Shown here one piece after another: positions 8,735 to 17,152 of a stretch of DNA of 44,835 bases. The stretch comes from Bacillota bacterium (lineage in GTDB: Bacteria > Bacillota > Clostridia > Oscillospirales > Acutalibacteraceae), in NCBI GenBank assembly GCA_023391275.1, contig JAEWBE010000092.1, positions 1 to 44,835 of the forward strand, given 5' to 3'. The notes beneath the pieces were generated by a model. That model worked only from the letters and a program-made list of their open reading frames with translations, ran no database searches and was not told the origin of the DNA. Both the position numbers and the translations under genes were made by a program. Every line of letters begins with the position of its first letter. Positions within the stretch are counted from its first letter, which is position 1.

Positions 8735-9502
8735 TTATTGTATCTGAAGTCGTTCGACCGAAGTGGTTTTTCCCGTCTTTTCATTAATCCGGAAAACAGC
8801 GCATTCCATTTGGCACGCGCCGTCAGCAAGATCAAAGCGAACCGGCATTTTGGTTCGCATTTTTTGAATGACCAGTTCGGGCTTTACGCCCAGCACGGAA
8901 TGAATCGGCCCGGTCATTCCCAGGTCGGAAAGATACCCTGTGCCGCCCGGCAGCACGCAGTTGTCGGCCGTCTGCACATGGGTGTGGGTGCCAAACACTG
9001 CCGAAACCCGGCCGTCAAGATAATATGCGAGCGAACGCTTTTCACCGGTGGCCTCCGCATGAAAATCCACCAGCGTAATTTTCGGCACACCGCCCGCAAG
9101 CAGCCTGTCGGCAGTGTCAAACGGAGAGTCCATGCTTTCCATGTAAACAACGCCCATCAGATTAATTACGCCCACCTGAATTCGCCCCATATCCACAATG
9201 CAGAAGCCTTTGCCGGGCGCAGAGGATGGAAAATTTGCAGGGCGCAGCAGCGCATCGCAGGAATCATAAGTTTCGTAGCTTTCCTTGCGCCGGAAGCAGT
9301 GGTTGCCTGAAGTAATCACATCCACGCCGCTGTCAAACAGAAATTGCGCTGAAGCAGGAGTAACTCCGTTTCCGTCCGCAGAGTTTTCCCCGTTGGCGAT
9401 CACCAGATCGACCCCCTGTATTTTTTTCAGAGAAGGAAGATGTTCCCGCAGAAACCGGCAGCCAATACTGCCGACAATATCCCCAATTGTCAGAATGTTC
9501 AT
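8735..9502 (-). CDS. ymdB: YmdB family metallophosphoesterase
   Basis: A 255-residue protein of the YmdB/TIGR00282 family. Motifs are GDIVG at 7-11, NGEN at 37-40, SGNHCF at 65-70, DFHAEATGEK near 147 and GTHTHVQTAD at 171-180. Together they supply the two-metal phosphodiesterase site. Bacillus YmdB hydrolyses 2',3'-cyclic nucleotides and affects biofilm and motility choice, apparently by modulating RNase Y. It lies directly downstream of rny. A terminator-like hairpin sits only about 25 bases before its start codon. The ribosome site is AAGAGG, seven bases before ATG. Confidence 0.93.
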   Translation of the reverse strand: MNILTIGDIVGSIGCRFLREHLPSLKKIQGVDLVIANGENSADGNGVTPASAQFLFDSGVDVITSGNHCFRRKESYETYDSCDALLRPANFPSSAPGKGFCIVDMGRIQVGVINLMGVVYMESMDSPFDTADRLLAGGVPKITLVDFHAEATGEKRSLAYYLDGRVSAVFGTHTHVQTADNCVLPGGTGYLSDLGMTGPIHSVLGVKPELVIQKMRTKMPVRFDLADGACQMECAVFRINEKTGKTTSVERLQIQ

Positions 9503-9515
9503 ACCAAACCTCTTT

Positions 9516-9550
9516 TAAAATAAAACGGGGAACAGCACAGCCGTTCCCCG
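9516..9550 (-). terminator. Hairpin terminator between rny and ymdB, within the ymdB leader
   Basis: CGGGGAAC (9526-9533) and GTTCCCCG (9543-9550) pair around a nine-base loop. On the minus strand the stem is followed by TTTTATTTTA and then immediately by the ymdB ribosome site. It resembles a rho-independent terminator that ymdB transcription must read through, because no promoter fits in between. Confidence 0.7.
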
Positions 9551-9607
9551 AAAATTACGGAAGATTTGCCGTTTATACGGCCAAACGCAGGTTTTATATT
9601 GTCCTGC

Positions 9608-11170
9608 TTACTTTGCGTACTCAATCGCACGGCTTTCACGAATAATGTTGACCTTAATCTGCCCCGGATATTCAAGGTCACTCTCAATTTTATTGCAGAT
9701 GTCCCGGGCGAGCAGCGCCATTTTGTCGTCGCTGATCAGATCCGGTTTCACGATTACGCGGATTTCTCTGCCCGCTTGAATCGCAAAGCAGCGCTCAACG
9801 CCATCAAAGGATGAAGCAACCTCTTCCAGTTTTTCCAGACGCTTAATGTAATTTTCCAGATTTTCACGCCTTGCTCCCGGCCTTGCGGCGGAAATTGCAT
9901 CAGCCGCCTGAACCAGGCAGGCAATTACCGTCTTGGCTTCCACATCACCGTGGTGAGCCTGAATCGCGTGAATTACCGTTTCGCTTTCTTTGTATTTGCG
10001 AGCCACGTCAACACCGATGTCAACATGGGAACCTTCCATTTCATGGTCAAGGGATTTACCGATATCATGCAGCAAACCCGCCCTGCGTGCGATTGTCGGG
10101 TCCAGTCCCAGCTCCGAAGCCATCACGCCGGATAAATATGCAACTTCAAGTGAGTGGTCTAAAACATTTTGTCCGTAGCTGGTACGATAACGCAAACGAC
10201 CCAGCAATTTAACAAGTTCCGGATGAATTCCATTCACTCCGGCCTCAATTACGGCACGCTCGCCTTCCTGTTTGATGGTGGCATCCACCTCACGGCGCGC
10301 TTTTTCGATCATTTCCTCAATTCTTGCGGGATGAATTCTTCCATCCGAAATCAGATGCTCCAGGGCGATTCTGGCTACCTCGCGGCGCACAGGCTCAAAG
10401 CAGGAGAGGGTAATCGCTTCCGGGGTATCGTCAATAATCAGATCAACGCCGGTCAAGGTTTCTATAGTGCGGATATTCCGACCCTCACGGCCTATGATGC
10501 GGCCCTTCATTTCATCGTTTGGCAGCGGAACCACCGAAATGGTAGCTTCTGACACATGGGCGGCAGCACAGCGCTGAATCGCCATCGAAATGATCTCTCT
10601 GGCGGATTTATCGGCTTCCTCACGGGTCTGCTGGTCAATTTCCATTAATTTGACTGCTTTTTCGTGGATCAGCTCATTTTCCAGATTCTTGAGCAGATAA
10701 TCTTTTGCCTGATCAACTGTAAATCCTGAAATGCGCTCCAACATGTCAAATTGACTCTTTTTGACTGCCTCGGCTTCGGAAAGGCGTTCCTCAGCCTGTT
10801 TGTTTTTGTTGGTGAGAATTTCCTCCTTGGCTTCCAGACTTTCCATCTTTTTGTCAAGTGTTTCTTCTTTTTGCTGAATGCGGCGTTCCTGCCGCTGTAC
10901 TTCTTTTCGGCGCTCGTTCAGTTCCCGCTCGGATTCGTTTCTCAGACGGTGAATTTCATCCTTGCCTTCCAGAACCGCTTCTTTTTTCTTTGCTTCCGAA
11001 GATTTTATGGCGTCGCTGACGATGCGTTTGGCTTCCTGTTCTGCTGAGCCGATTGTAAATTCAGCTTGTTTTTTACGGTGATTGATTCCAGCCAAAAAAG
11101 CTATCACGCCGGTAATAATTGCGCAGATGAGCGCAATGATAATACAAGTTGTTAAACTTACAGAATTCAA
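9608..11170 (-). CDS. rny: Ribonuclease Y
   Basis: A 520-residue membrane-anchored endoribonuclease that starts bulk mRNA decay. An N-terminal transmembrane helix (about 5-27) is followed by a long charged coiled coil (about 30-190). A KH RNA-binding domain with GRIIGREGRNIRTIE follows, then an HD metal domain with LLHDIGKSLDHEMEGSH. The start is TTG (11168-11170), selected by AAGGAGGTG upstream. It has its own promoter at 11276-11305 and heads the rny-ymdB-spoVS cluster, diverging from thrS. Confidence 0.96.
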   Translation of the reverse strand: MNSVSLTTCIIIALICAIITGVIAFLAGINHRKKQAEFTIGSAEQEAKRIVSDAIKSSEAKKKEAVLEGKDEIHRLRNESERELNERRKEVQRQERRIQQKEETLDKKMESLEAKEEILTNKNKQAEERLSEAEAVKKSQFDMLERISGFTVDQAKDYLLKNLENELIHEKAVKLMEIDQQTREEADKSAREIISMAIQRCAAAHVSEATISVVPLPNDEMKGRIIGREGRNIRTIETLTGVDLIIDDTPEAITLSCFEPVRREVARIALEHLISDGRIHPARIEEMIEKARREVDATIKQEGERAVIEAGVNGIHPELVKLLGRLRYRTSYGQNVLDHSLEVAYLSGVMASELGLDPTIARRAGLLHDIGKSLDHEMEGSHVDIGVDVARKYKESETVIHAIQAHHGDVEAKTVIACLVQAADAISAARPGARRENLENYIKRLEKLEEVASSFDGVERCFAIQAGREIRVIVKPDLISDDKMALLARDICNKIESDLEYPGQIKVNIIRESRAIEYAK

Positions 11171-11275
11171 ATGTTGGCACCTCCTTGTTTTCTTACTTTT
11201 TTAATATTTTAGTTTTTAATCATTATGAATGGGTGCGTTAATCCCATTAATGCATATTAATGCATCATATCAGTA

Positions 11276-11305
11276 ATTGTATTACTTTTTGCACCCTAAT
11301 GTCAA
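11276..11305 (-). promoter_or_regulatory. SigA-type promoter of rny
   Basis: On the minus strand TTGACA (11300-11305), an 18-base spacer and TACAAT (11276-11281). The implied leader is about 100 bases long. Confidence 0.7.
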
Positions 11306-11452
11306 GAAATATTGTTTACAATCGGTATAATCAGGCATACAATTTATAAAACAGGTTTTGTTGATTTTAATCATAAGAAAAGATAATATGATAAATAACG
11401 GCGAGAAAATTCCGAAATGCTGCAAAAGTCGTCTGCCGATGACTGTTTGCTA

Positions 11453-11481
11453 TTGACAAGTTTCTTCACCGGTGCTAGGAT
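11453..11481 (+). promoter_or_regulatory. SigA-type promoter of thrS
   Basis: TTGACA (11453-11458), a 17-base spacer and TAGGAT (11476-11481). Transcription would start near 11488, giving a leader of about 270 bases that contains the T-box. Confidence 0.75.
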
Positions 11482-11499
11482 AACACTAACAGAATATAA

Positions 11500-11740
11500 T
11501 AAAATGTTGATGAGGAAGCCGTATTTCCGTCCGCAACAGAGAGCGTGCGCAAAAGCTGCAAGCGTGCGCGGCTGGGTTGAATACAAGGGCTACCGCCTCT
11601 GAATGCGCACCGAACGCTTCTGCCAAAGGTGTGCCGGCCCGCACCGTTATCCGCTGCAATGAGAGTGATTTTATCACTGAATCTGGGTGGAACCGTAAGC
11701 TTTGTCTTGCCCCTTTTATTGGGGCAGGGCTTTTTTTAAT
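11500..11740 (+). promoter_or_regulatory. T-box riboswitch controlling thrS
   Basis: The leader shows the T-box order. CAGAGAGC and GCTGCAAGC (about 11536-11562) look like the upper Stem I elements. The T-box core GGGTGGAACCG is at 11685-11695. A terminator hairpin (about 11706-11730) ends in seven T. The downstream gene is threonyl-tRNA synthetase, so uncharged tRNA-Thr should promote readthrough. Two ACC triplets are specifier candidates, 11592-11594 (in GCTACCGCC) and 11609-11611; I cannot decide between them without folding. Confidence 0.92.
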
Positions 11741-11756
11741 TTAAGGAGTGAAAGAT

Positions 11757-13697
11757 ATGGTAAAAGTAAGTTTGAAAGGCGAGGTCAAAGAGTTTGACAG
11801 CGGCATAACGGTTGCCGAAATTGCCAAAAGCATTGGGGCGGGTCTGTATAAAGCCGCCTGTGCAGGGAAAATAAACGGAGCGGTTGTTGATTTGCGCACC
11901 CCTGTCACACAGGACTGTGACCTTGAGATTCTGACGTTTGACCAGGCTGACGGAAAAAAAGCCTACTGGCACACCACTTCGCACATCATGGCGCAGGCGG
12001 TCAAACGCCTGTTCCCGGATGCCCGCTTTGCCATTGGCCCGGCGATTGACGACGGCTTTTATTATGATTTTGACCTGACCCGCACTCTTGTGCCGGAAGA
12101 TCTGGCCGGAATCGAAGCTGAAATGAAGAAAATCATCAAAGAAGATATTCCGCTTGAACGCTTTGAGCTGGACCCGCAGGCTGCCGAAGAGCTGATGCAA
12201 AAAGATCATCAGACTTACAAGGTTGAATTGATCGGAGAACATTCCGGCAAAGGCGAGAAAATCAGCTTTTACAGGCAGGGGGATTATACCGACCTTTGCG
12301 CCGGCCCTCATCTTATGAGCACAGGCCGCGTAAAGGCGGTGAAGCTGACCGCCGCGACCGCCGCTTATTGGCGCGGGGATTCCAAGAGCAAGATGCTCCA
12401 GCGGATTTACGGCATTTCCTTTCCGAAAAACAGTGAGCTGGAAGAATACCTGGCAAATGTGGAGGAAGCCAAAAAGCGCGACCACAATATTTTAGGCCGC
12501 CAGCTTGAATACTTCACTACCGTTGATTATATTGGCCAGGGCTTGCCCATTCTTATGCCAAACGGCGCGAGGGTTGTTCAGCTTTTGGAGCGCTTTGTGG
12601 AAGATGAAGAGGAAAAGCGGGGATATTGGCTGACTAAGACGCCGTTTATGGCCAAAAGCGATCTTTATAAAATTTCCGGGCACTGGGATCATTATAAGGA
12701 CGGCATGTTTATTCTGGGCGATGAAGAGAAGGACAAGGAAGTATTTGCGCTGCGGCCGATGACCTGCCCGTTCCAGTTTCAGGTTTACCTTGCGAAAAAG
12801 CGCAGTTACCGCGATTTGCCGATCCGTCTGAATGAAACATCCACCCTGTTCCGCAACGAAGCTTCGGGGGAGATGCACGGCTTGATCCGCGTGCGCCAGT
12901 TTACTATTTCGGAAGGCCACCTTGCGGTGCGTCCCGATCAGCTGGAAGACGAGTTTAAGGGCTGTCTTGATCTTGCGCGGTTCATGCTCGAAACACTGGG
13001 GCTTGATGACGACGTATCGTACCGGTTCTCGAAGTGGGATGAAAACGACAAGAGCAAATATATTGGCTCGCCCGAAGAGTGGGAGAGCGTTCAGAACCGG
13101 ATGAGAGTCATCTTAAATGACCTCAAAATTGATTATACCGAAGCCGACGGCGAGGCGGCGTTCTATGGCCCGAAACTTGACGTTCAGATTAAAAACGTGC
13201 ATGGCAAAGAGGATACCCTGATTACGATTCAAATTGACTTCCAGCTTGCGTCACGTTTCGGCATGGTTTACACCGATGCGGACGGCAAGGAAAAATATCC
13301 TTATGTTATTCACCGCACTTCCATCGGCTGTTATGAGCGCACGCTTGCCCTGCTGATTGAGAAATACGCCGGAGCGCTGCCAATGTGGCTGATGCCGGAG
13401 CAGGTCAGGGTGCTGCCGATCAGTGACCGTCTGCAGGGCGATGCCGACCAGCTTGTTTCAAAGCTGCGCGCTGCCGGACTCCGGGTTACCTGCGACACCC
13501 GAAGCGAAAAAATCGGCTATAAAATCCGCGAGGCCCAGCTTCAGAAAATTCCGTATATGCTGATTGTAGGCGACAAAGAAGTTGAAAACGGAACCGTTGC
13601 GGTACGCAGCCGCAAAGACGGTGATGTAGGCACCATGACACTGGATGCGTTCATCGCGAAGGCTTCCGATGAGGTTGCCAGAAAAGTAAAATATTAA
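11757..13697 (+). CDS. thrS: Threonyl-tRNA synthetase
   Basis: About 646 residues: an N-terminal TGS domain (1-60), an editing domain with HTTSHIMAQAVK, a class II catalytic core and a C-terminal anticodon-binding domain. RPMTCP holds the zinc cysteine, and RNEASGEMHGLIRVRQF is motif 2. The usual TQDDAHIF segment reads TISEGHLAV, so this is a divergent ThrS subtype, but the histidine is kept. Motif 3 is YERTLALLIEKYAG. I chose the ATG at 11757, seven bases after AAGGAGTG, over an in-frame GTG at 11748 that overlaps that ribosome site. It charges tRNA-Thr and is regulated by the T-box upstream. Confidence 0.96.
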   Translation: MVKVSLKGEVKEFDSGITVAEIAKSIGAGLYKAACAGKINGAVVDLRTPVTQDCDLEILTFDQADGKKAYWHTTSHIMAQAVKRLFPDARFAIGPAIDDGFYYDFDLTRTLVPEDLAGIEAEMKKIIKEDIPLERFELDPQAAEELMQKDHQTYKVELIGEHSGKGEKISFYRQGDYTDLCAGPHLMSTGRVKAVKLTAATAAYWRGDSKSKMLQRIYGISFPKNSELEEYLANVEEAKKRDHNILGRQLEYFTTVDYIGQGLPILMPNGARVVQLLERFVEDEEEKRGYWLTKTPFMAKSDLYKISGHWDHYKDGMFILGDEEKDKEVFALRPMTCPFQFQVYLAKKRSYRDLPIRLNETSTLFRNEASGEMHGLIRVRQFTISEGHLAVRPDQLEDEFKGCLDLARFMLETLGLDDDVSYRFSKWDENDKSKYIGSPEEWESVQNRMRVILNDLKIDYTEADGEAAFYGPKLDVQIKNVHGKEDTLITIQIDFQLASRFGMVYTDADGKEKYPYVIHRTSIGCYERTLALLIEKYAGALPMWLMPEQVRVLPISDRLQGDADQLVSKLRAAGLRVTCDTRSEKIGYKIREAQLQKIPYMLIVGDKEVENGTVAVRSRKDGDVGTMTLDAFIAKASDEVARKVKY

Positions 13698-13707
13698 TTC
13701 AGATTTT

Positions 13708-13745
13708 ACCGGCCGGATCGTGCAGCGATCCGGCCGGTCTTTATA
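13708..13745 (+). terminator. Intrinsic terminator of thrS
   Basis: ACCGGCCGGATCG and CGATCCGGCCGGT form a perfect 13-bp stem with loop TGCAG (13708-13738), followed by CTTTATAATAA. The U-run is short but the stem is very stable. Confidence 0.8.
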
Positions 13746-14087
13746 ATAATATAAAATTTTGTTTTACTGTCATGTTCCGGATAATTGGCAAAAATAGGAT
13801 CCTTGGCTGCACTGAATTTTATAAAACATTATGTAAACTTAATTCTGCGGTTTTTATTCCACCGCCGCTTTGTCAACGGGAGGCAAAGCCTGTTGAAAGT
13901 TGTCGGAACAGTTGGTCTTTAGGGGATACGACTGTTGAAAAGTCAGTGGAAAGTGTTGAAGAATATATATTTTAGGCCGTTGCCTAAAAATAAATATTGT
14001 AATTATGTAAAGCAATTCGAAAGAGGTGCCGTTTATTCCTCTATCTGCACAAAATCAATTTTATACTGTTGAAAATTGTAGATACAT
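13746..14087. other. AT-rich intergenic region with TGTTGAA repeats
   Basis: I see no convincing gene here. A 67-codon open frame at 13772-13975 has no ribosome site and no recognisable domain. The heptamer TGTTGAA occurs at 13891, 13933, 13954 and 14067, all in the same orientation, and TTGTCAACGGG lies at about 13870. Confidence 0.4.
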
Positions 14088-14116
14088 TTAACAATATTCT
14101 TATTTATAATTAAAAT
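14088..14116 (+). promoter_or_regulatory. Candidate SigA-type promoter of the DUF4358 gene
   Basis: TTAACA (14088-14093), a 17-base spacer and TAAAAT (14111-14116), about 58 bases before the GTG start. Confidence 0.55.
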
Positions 14117-14174
14117 TACCTTTAAATATTGTAAAATACAGGGAATGTAATTACATATAAGGAGGGGTGGGGGT

Positions 14175-14684
14175 GTGGAAAAAGAAAGGATAACTCAAAA
14201 GAATTGGGTCGTTTTTTCGATTATTGCGCTTGTGGCTGCTCTGGCGATTTTTGCGGGCAGCTTTTTGCTGATTCGCAGCCGTACGGCAAATGCAGCCGGG
14301 CCTTTACCTGCTCAGATCGCAGCGCAGATTATTGAAGAGATGAATTATACCGACTTAACTGAAGTCAGCCCGACGCAGCTTTCAAAACATTACAGTATTC
14401 CGGACGGTGTGATTGCCGACAGTTCGCTTTACATGAGCAAATCGTCCGACAGCGCTTCTGAGCTTGCCTGTTTTCAGCTTACGGACAAATCTAAATTTGC
14501 CCAACTGCAAACAGCGGTGACCGACCATATTAATTCGAAAGCGGCCGGCTTTAAAAGTTTAAACCCAACGCAGTATAATGCGTTGAAAAATGCCTCGGTC
14601 ACTCAAAACGGCAAATATGTGCTTGTTTCCGTCGGAAGCAATGCTACGGCGGACGCAAAAATATTTAACGATATTTTAAAATAA
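14175..14684 (+). CDS. DUF4358 domain-containing membrane-anchored protein
   Basis: A 169-residue protein with one transmembrane helix (about 12-34) that would export the rest. The outer domain matches my knowledge of DUF4358 proteins common in Ruminococcaceae: a SKHYSIP opening, a SSDSASELACFQL strand, and a final NGKYVLVSVGSNATADAKIF. The function of the family is unknown. The start is GTG, with GGAGG nine bases upstream (14161-14165). It appears monocistronic with its own promoter. Its 3' end is 12 bases from the -35 box of the tRNA gene. Confidence 0.7.
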   Translation: MEKERITQKNWVVFSIIALVAALAIFAGSFLLIRSRTANAAGPLPAQIAAQIIEEMNYTDLTEVSPTQLSKHYSIPDGVIADSSLYMSKSSDSASELACFQLTDKSKFAQLQTAVTDHINSKAAGFKSLNPTQYNALKNASVTQNGKYVLVSVGSNATADAKIFNDILK

Positions 14685-14695
14685 AAAATTAGTAC

Positions 14696-14724
14696 TTGAA
14701 TCTGTAAAAAGTTTGTGTTAAAAT
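14696..14724 (+). promoter_or_regulatory. SigA-type promoter of tRNA-Gly
   Basis: TTGAAT (14696-14701), a 17-base spacer and TAAAAT (14719-14724), ending 15 bases before the tRNA 5' end. Confidence 0.7.
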
Positions 14725-14739
14725 ATGAAAACACGATGT

Positions 14740-14813
14740 GCGGAAGTAGTTCAATGGCAGAATATTAGCTTCCCAAGCTAAATACGCGGGTTCGATTCCC
14801 GTCTTCCGCTCCA
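14740..14813 (+). tRNA. tRNA-Gly (anticodon CCC)
   Basis: The cloverleaf is complete. The acceptor stem pairs GCGGAAG with CTTCCGC. The anticodon stem TTAGC/GCTAA encloses loop TTCCCAA, so the anticodon is CCC. The T-arm is CGGGTTCGATTCCCG. The discriminator T and CCA are encoded at the end. It reads GGG codons. It has its own promoter and a terminator behind it. Confidence 0.96.
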
Positions 14814-14819
14814 CAAATA

Positions 14820-14866
14820 AGCAACATGTAAGGACTTGAACCTGCATGTTGCTTTCTTTATTTTTG
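14820..14866 (+). terminator. Intrinsic terminator after tRNA-Gly
   Basis: AGCAACATG (14820-14828) pairs with CATGTTGCT (14845-14853), followed by TTCTTTATTTTT. Confidence 0.75.
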
Positions 14867-14922
14867 AATAGTATAATTATGGCAGGATTATTTATATGGC
14901 CTTTCGTAAAGGAATGATATAA

Positions 14923-15306
14923 ATGAAATCACTCGAACAAATCATAAGGTTTATCAAAAAACAAAAAATTACCTTTATTGCTTCTATTGACGGAAATGGT
15001 TTTCCGAATCAGAAAGCAATGCTTAAACCACGGAAGATTAAGGGGCTGAACGTTTTTTATTTTTCCACAGATACATCATCCATGCGTGTTGCTCAGTATC
15101 GTACTAATTCTAAGGCAAGCATTTACTTCTATCATAAAGGCCTTCTTAAATATGAGGGGGCAATGCTGACAGGGACTATGGAAGTTCTTGAAGATGCTGC
15201 CATCAAGCAGGAATTGTGGAGAGCAGGCGATAAAATGTTTTATTCAAAAGGGGTAACCGACTCGGATTATTGTGTTTTGCTCAATCAAGGCCCACATGTA
15301 AATTAA
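14923..15306 (+). CDS. Pyridoxamine 5'-phosphate oxidase-like flavin-binding protein
   Basis: A 127-residue split-barrel protein of the PNPOx-like or general stress protein 26 group. The pattern TFIASIDGNGFPNQKAML, then VFYFSTDTSSMRVAQ and KASIYFY, is typical of the FMN-binding half-barrel. Most relatives run ten to fifteen residues past the DYCVL strand; this one ends DYCVLLNQGPHVN, so the C-terminus may be shortened or frameshifted. The start follows AAAGGAATG. Substrate unknown; the family includes heme-, F420- and FMN-binding members. It is flanked by terminators on both sides, so it is probably a single-gene unit. Confidence 0.75.
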   Translation: MKSLEQIIRFIKKQKITFIASIDGNGFPNQKAMLKPRKIKGLNVFYFSTDTSSMRVAQYRTNSKASIYFYHKGLLKYEGAMLTGTMEVLEDAAIKQELWRAGDKMFYSKGVTDSDYCVLLNQGPHVN

Positions 15307-15323
15307 GCGAATAATATAAATAG

Positions 15324-15369
15324 AAGCCGCATCAGATAGCCGTTTTGGGCTGCCTGATGCGGCTTTTCA
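15324..15369 (+). terminator. Intrinsic terminator after the PNPOx-like gene
   Basis: AAGCCGCATCAG (15324-15335) pairs with CTGATGCGGCTT (15354-15365), with a further AGCC/GGCT pairing inside, followed by TTTT. Confidence 0.8.
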
Positions 15370-15592
15370 GATGAAATAAAATCCGCCAGCTCTGCTGGTT
15401 GTTGTTTGCGCTCAGGTTACAGTACAAATTTCCCGTAAGGTTTGGTATTTTAAATTCCACCCCTCGGGAGATTGCTGATATATTTCCTCTTGTAAATATG
15501 TTTTCAAATAGCGCTGGTTCGCTCTTAATAATTTTAATAAATCTGGAAATTATAAACGTTAATTATTCTAATATTAGGAAGTTACAGATGAT

Positions 15593-17125
15593 ATGGAAAC
15601 AGATCAAAAGCGACCCGAAGACAAGGCGGAATGGAACGAAAATATTGAACTATGCAATAATTTAGATGAAAATATTCAGTTACTGAAAACAAGATTGAAT
15701 GATTGTACAGATATTGTTTACAGAGAATTCAAAATTGGCGGGAACCGCAACGCAATAATTATTTTCATAAAAGTTCTAGTTGATACCAAATCAATTAATG
15801 CAGATATTCTCGGACCCTTATATCAATTTGGAAAAGTCCTTGACGTATTGGATCCGAAAATGCTGAAGGAAGTTCTAATCAATCAAGTCATAACGGCGAC
15901 GCAGGTTGAATTCGGTAATGCCTTAAAAGAAATTACTGAACGTATTTTTACAGGAGAAACAATCTTATTAGTAGATGGCCTTTCTGATGCAATCTATATA
16001 GGTTTGCAAAAATTGGAGAAGAGAAGCATTGAGGAGCCTTTAACAGACCCTGCGATTCGGGGCCCAAGAGATGGGTTCACGGAAGATTTATCAACAAATA
16101 TGTCACTGATCAGAAGACGGCTCAAAACTCCAAATTTAAGGTTTGAAGAAATGAAAGTCGGTAAAATATCGAAAACAAAAACAGTTATAACATACCTGCA
16201 GGGGATCGCGGATGAAGCAATTGTCGCTGAAGCGCGAAACCGTATTTCGAAAATAGATGTCGACGCAATACTTGAAAGCGGAAATATAGAGGAATTTATT
16301 GAGGACTCCCCGTCGTCTTTCTTCCCTCAGATTTCCAATACGGAGCGTCCCGATAAACTGGTCAGCTGTCTTTTGGAAGGGCAAATAGGAATCATGATTG
16401 ACAACACCCCGTTTGTTCTTATTGCTCCACAGACTTTAGTACAAATGCTGCAAGCCCCGGATGATTATTATGAACGGCATACTGAGGCATCTTTTATAAG
16501 GATGATTCGGTACCTGTACTACGGAATCGCATTGACCTTGCCTTCGCTTTATATCGCTTTTTCAACGTTTCATCAGGGAATGATTCCGACATCCCTGCTT
16601 TACAGCATGGCTGCTGCCAGGGCCAGTGTCCCTTTTCCGGCGCTTATAGAGGCTTTTATTATGGAAATAACCTTTGAAGGTTTACGTGAGGCAGGGATTC
16701 GTCTGCCAAAGGCGGTAGGGCAGTCCGTCAGTATTGTCGGAGCGTTAGTCATTGGTCAGGCGGCTGTCCAGGCGGGAATCGTATCCGCTCCCATGGTGAT
16801 TATTGTTTCCGTGACAGGCATTGCATCATTTGTTTTCCCAAAATATAATTTAGCTCTCTCTATTCGCTTGCTGCGTTTCCTTTTGATGATTTTGGCTGGT
16901 ACGCTTGGATTATTTGGCGTGTTTCTTGGTGTTTTAATTATAATGATTCACTTATCCAACCTTCGTTCATTTGGTGTCCCGTATCTTGCACCTTTGGGAC
17001 CTTTAAAATTATCAAGCCTGAAAGACGTATTTATTCGAGCTCCAAAATGGGATATGGCAAATCGGCCGGAATTTATATCAAAAGAAAATGTTAAACGTGT
17101 AGGAAATACTAAAAATACACAATAA
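15593..17125 (+). CDS. Spore germination receptor subunit A (GerA family)
   Basis: A 510-residue GerAA-type protein. A hydrophilic N-terminal half contains the conserved SINADILGPL and LLVDGLSDAI segments. A membrane half (about 290-470) has several transmembrane helices and RRYLYYG-like and LPSLYIAFSTFHQGMIP motifs. It forms the oligomeric channel-like part of a nutrient germinant receptor in the spore inner membrane. The ATG at 15593 follows AGGAAG at a longish 11-base spacing. gerC-type and gerB-type genes follow. Such operons are usually SigG-dependent; I found no confident SigG motif upstream. Specificity cannot be read from the sequence. Confidence 0.93.
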   Translation: METDQKRPEDKAEWNENIELCNNLDENIQLLKTRLNDCTDIVYREFKIGGNRNAIIIFIKVLVDTKSINADILGPLYQFGKVLDVLDPKMLKEVLINQVITATQVEFGNALKEITERIFTGETILLVDGLSDAIYIGLQKLEKRSIEEPLTDPAIRGPRDGFTEDLSTNMSLIRRRLKTPNLRFEEMKVGKISKTKTVITYLQGIADEAIVAEARNRISKIDVDAILESGNIEEFIEDSPSSFFPQISNTERPDKLVSCLLEGQIGIMIDNTPFVLIAPQTLVQMLQAPDDYYERHTEASFIRMIRYLYYGIALTLPSLYIAFSTFHQGMIPTSLLYSMAAARASVPFPALIEAFIMEITFEGLREAGIRLPKAVGQSVSIVGALVIGQAAVQAGIVSAPMVIIVSVTGIASFVFPKYNLALSIRLLRFLLMILAGTLGLFGVFLGVLIIMIHLSNLRSFGVPYLAPLGPLKLSSLKDVFIRAPKWDMANRPEFISKENVKRVGNTKNTQ

Positions 17126-17152
17126 TTCTCAAGGGAAGGAAAATCACAAGCT

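Noticed and set aside
13772..13975. A 67-codon frame after thrS
   Set aside because: No ribosome site, no domain, and the region is AT-rich and repeat-containing; kept only as an intergenic note.
15399..15665. An 88-codon frame ahead of the ger operon overlapping the A subunit start
   Set aside because: No ribosome site; it overlaps the clear GerA N-terminus in another frame.
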